From Stereocaulon alpinum (lineage: Eukaryota; Ascomycota; Lecanoromycetes; Lecanorales; Stereocaulaceae): DNA of 10,815 bases. This document shows positions 8,967 to 10,815 of the stretch, piece after piece (position 1 is the first letter of the stretch; each line of letters begins with the position of its first letter). The stretch lies in the NCBI GenBank assembly GCA_018257865.1, contig JAEUBA010000311.1, positions 1 to 10,815 on the forward strand, written 5' to 3'. The position numbers and the translations under genes are program-made. A model generated the notes under the pieces. The model saw nothing but the letters and a program-made list of their open reading frames with translations. It did not search any database and was not told where the DNA came from.

Positions 8967-10591
8967 CTTACTTTAAATTTCTCCTAAAGTGCTAAAGGGT
9001 CCTCTAGGTATAGTTCTAATAGAATAGTTATAAAAAGACCTTATAGTACTACTAGTAAGTAAAGAGTCTTTACTTCTTCTAATACCTTAACGCAGTGCTT
9101 ATTATTCTCTACTAATCTAAGTCGAACGTAGGCTACTTTATACGTTAGAAGCTCGCCGTTAATAGTCTATAGATTATTAAATAATATTACCCCCTAACGG
9201 TAGGTAAGAAGGAGTCGGTAATAGTATAAATTACCCTACTTAGGACTAATTATATATATATATCTAATTACCTCCCCCCTCTTATAAATAAACTATATCC
9301 GTTTCCTCTTATCCTATATAAAATATATAGGAAATTCGTTATATAGGTAATTAAGGGGGTTCGTATCTAGAAGGTAGGCTTACCTATTTTTTCTTTAAAA
9401 TAGTAGAGGCTGATCGTTCTCTAAGGCTTCCTTTATAAGACGATTTATCTTAAAGAACTCCGTTAATTATATCTTACGTAATAAGTCCTTATTAAGAATA
9501 GTCTTAGTAGTCTCCCTATCTAAATTAATACTAATCTACTACTCCTTAGGTAAATAAATCTATAGCCGTTTAATATAAGGCTTAATCCCCCCTATACTAA
9601 ACCTAAAGATCTTCCAGCAAGCTTCGGAGCTTCCTATCTAATAACTTTTATAAAATTCGGTAACCTTATTAACTAATAGAGGCTCCAGCCGTTGCTACCC
9701 TAGCGGTATAGGGTTCCCCTAAGGTACTATTATTAATTAAGTAACCGAAATATTTACCTAGTTTAGACCCTTATATACGTACTTAAATAAGTAAAATATA
9801 GACTTAATAGAGGCGTAGATCTTAATATTTAGATAAGTACAATACTTCTTTAGAAGCTAGGGGTTATAAGGAATAACCTATTAGTTAGTATAGCCCTCCG
9901 GAGTAGGCTCTATATATAGGCGTCGATAATATAGGTATACTCCCTTAGAATCGAACGATAACTTATTATAAATATCCTTAGGGAAGAACTTAGAGCACTA
10001 GTTCTTCTCTTTATCCTAGCAGATATTAGAGGCTAAGTAACAGCGATAGATTATATAAGTAGTTACTAACTTATAAAGTACTAGGTCCTTTATCTTATTA
10101 GGAATAATAGCCTAGACGGCGTTATTAATCTAGGAGATATATCTAATTTTATCCTCCTTACGAATAATAAGAAGGATATAGGCGTACGGTAGACCTCGCT
10201 TTTAAAATTTAACTATATAGTAATAACTAATATAGACGCCTAAGATATATCTCTTAAAAAAATCCTTAAGAAGCTCCCTAAGCTTTATATTAAAAACCTA
10301 TACCTATATATTATAAACCTCCGTCGTCGATAAACCGGGTCGAATAGAACGGCGGACGTTAGCCTAATTCGGGTTATATATAAAAGTAATAAAGTAGGTA
10401 GGATTACCTTAATACTATACTACTATTAAAGCGTCCTTTATATCTACCTTTATAGCTCTAGGGCTACCGGCTATACTAGATAGTAGAATAGTAACCTTAC
10501 TACTAAGATCGCTAATATCGCGCTTTCCCAAAAGTTGCTGGGGAACCCTAAGTTACCGAGCGCGCCGGTAGGGCTAACAGTAGGATACAGC

Positions 10592-10815
10592 GGAATTAGT
10601 AACTTAATATTACTAATAGTATTAAATCAGCCCGATCTGTAACTCTTTACTACTAATTTAATAATATTAGTCTAGCTAGCAACTAGATATTACTATTAGT
10701 ATAATATCTAACTAATTAGTATATCTATTACGCGTTTAGCTAGCTATTAGCTTAATTAGTAATATAACGCTACTAATATATAGCTACTAGTCTTCTTTTT
10801 AAGTTATTATAATTA
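10592..10815. other. TTAGT/ACTAA-rich end of window
   Basis: The stretch is dense in TTAGTA, ACTAAT and GCTAGC words in both orientations. It contains a few surviving CpA/TpG sites (10577-10590, 10627-10640, 10680). On the minus strand the RepHel frame continues but loses recognisable Helitron similarity, so this may be the diverged N-terminal coding part, the Helitron 5' region, or a neighbouring insertion that truncated it. Confidence 0.35.

Larger units (their letters stand above)
6783..10591 (-). mobile_element. Autonomous Helitron relic (3' end proposed, 5' end not found)
   Basis: This is a rolling-circle DNA transposon on the minus strand, identified by its RepHel pseudogene. A possible 3' terminus is a 7-bp stem hairpin at 6793-6811 (TAATCTT/AAGATTA, 5-base loop), followed on the minus strand by six bases and CTAA at 6786-6783. 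This fits the hairpin-plus-CTRR layout of Helitron ends, but the next base is C, not the usual T. An alternative CTAG followed by T lies at 6728-6725 after an imperfect stem. The 5' TC end is not recognisable, and the element may run past the window. Confidence 0.75.
7006..10591 (-). pseudogene. Helitron RepHel (Rep endonuclease-PIF1 helicase), RIP-inactivated
   Basis: This is the replication initiator and helicase of a Helitron, which nicks, unwinds and transfers one strand. Read leftward: Helitron-like N region with LPSS..GSPR-like motif near 10475; FITF...NPNW at about 10370-10400; HUH motif in KFQKRGLP at 10195-10178, where both His are Tyr codons (10186-10184, 10180-10178); two-tyrosine YLFKY at 9793-9779, intact; EACWKIF-like run near 9625; FPIYFI..DKRK near 9325. 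The helicase follows: Walker A relic at 8349-8323 (two Gly now Ser and Arg, GKT Lys kept), Walker B region near 8095, YGDFYQ (motif III) near 8000, INKSQG-like run near 7205, and SRVT.ESNLY ending motif near 7105. Rep is in frame 10591 mod 3 and the helicase in the next frame; a 211-nt candidate intron joins them. The end is either TAG 7008-7006 or, if that was CAG, TAG at 6978-6976. The N-terminus beyond about 10560 is uncertain. Many in-frame TAG/TAA codons and no other frame change were seen. Confidence 0.92.

Noticed and set aside
10371..10400. Frameshift in the Rep motif FITF...NPNW
   Set aside because: Recounting the TA run at the line boundary (10374-10381) shows the frame is continuous.
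1..10815. Long stop-rich frames as evidence of an alternative genetic code with TAG/TAA sense codons
   Set aside because: The stops coincide with CpA/TpG loss and with Cys-to-Tyr, His-to-Tyr, Glu-to-Lys and Gly-to-Arg changes at conserved sites. This is mutation, not recoding.

Overview
This window looks like a transposon graveyard from a filamentous ascomycete (Pezizomycotina-type). The DNA is AT-rich. CpA and its complement TpG are almost absent over long stretches, while TpA, TAG and TAA are everywhere and CpG is partly kept. That is the footprint of repeat-induced point mutation (RIP: C-to-T, preferentially at CpA, on both strands). No intact gene is visible. The coding relics are readable because RIP makes transitions, not indels: reading frames survive, with CAG, CAA and TGG turned into stops, Cys and His into Tyr, and Gly, Glu and Asp into Arg/Ser, Lys and Asn. 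The species cannot be named from this sequence.

Left part (1-6409, plus strand): Ty1/copia retrotransposon relics. Positions 1-975 are a truncated gag fragment (copy A). Positions 976-1561 hold a short unassigned stretch with a near-perfect 32-bp palindrome. A second, nearly full-length Gag-Pol pseudogene (copy B, about 1730-6409) follows in one unbroken frame: Gag, a zinc-knuckle relic, protease, GAG-pre-integrase, integrase with D,D(35)E spacing, reverse transcriptase with a YxDD motif, and RNase H. Positions 1856-2902 repeat 1-975 and carry two extra units of a 36-bp tandem repeat.

Middle (6410-7005): no gene. It should hold the copia 3' UTR/LTR and the 3' flank of the next element. CpA/TpG are more frequent here than elsewhere.

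Right part (about 6783 to at least 10591, minus strand): an autonomous Helitron relic. Its RepHel pseudogene has a Helitron-like N region, a Rep HUH domain (both metal-binding His now Tyr codons; the two-tyrosine YxxxY motif still present) and a PIF1-type helicase. Rep and helicase lie in different frames. They are separated by a 211-nt segment with intron-like ends that contains a 23-bp minisatellite. The copia and the Helitron are convergent (3' ends facing).

I saw no evidence of a new functional system. The most informative points are the two differently mutated copies of one gag, the minisatellite-filled candidate intron in the Helitron, and small patches where CpA/TpG survived.
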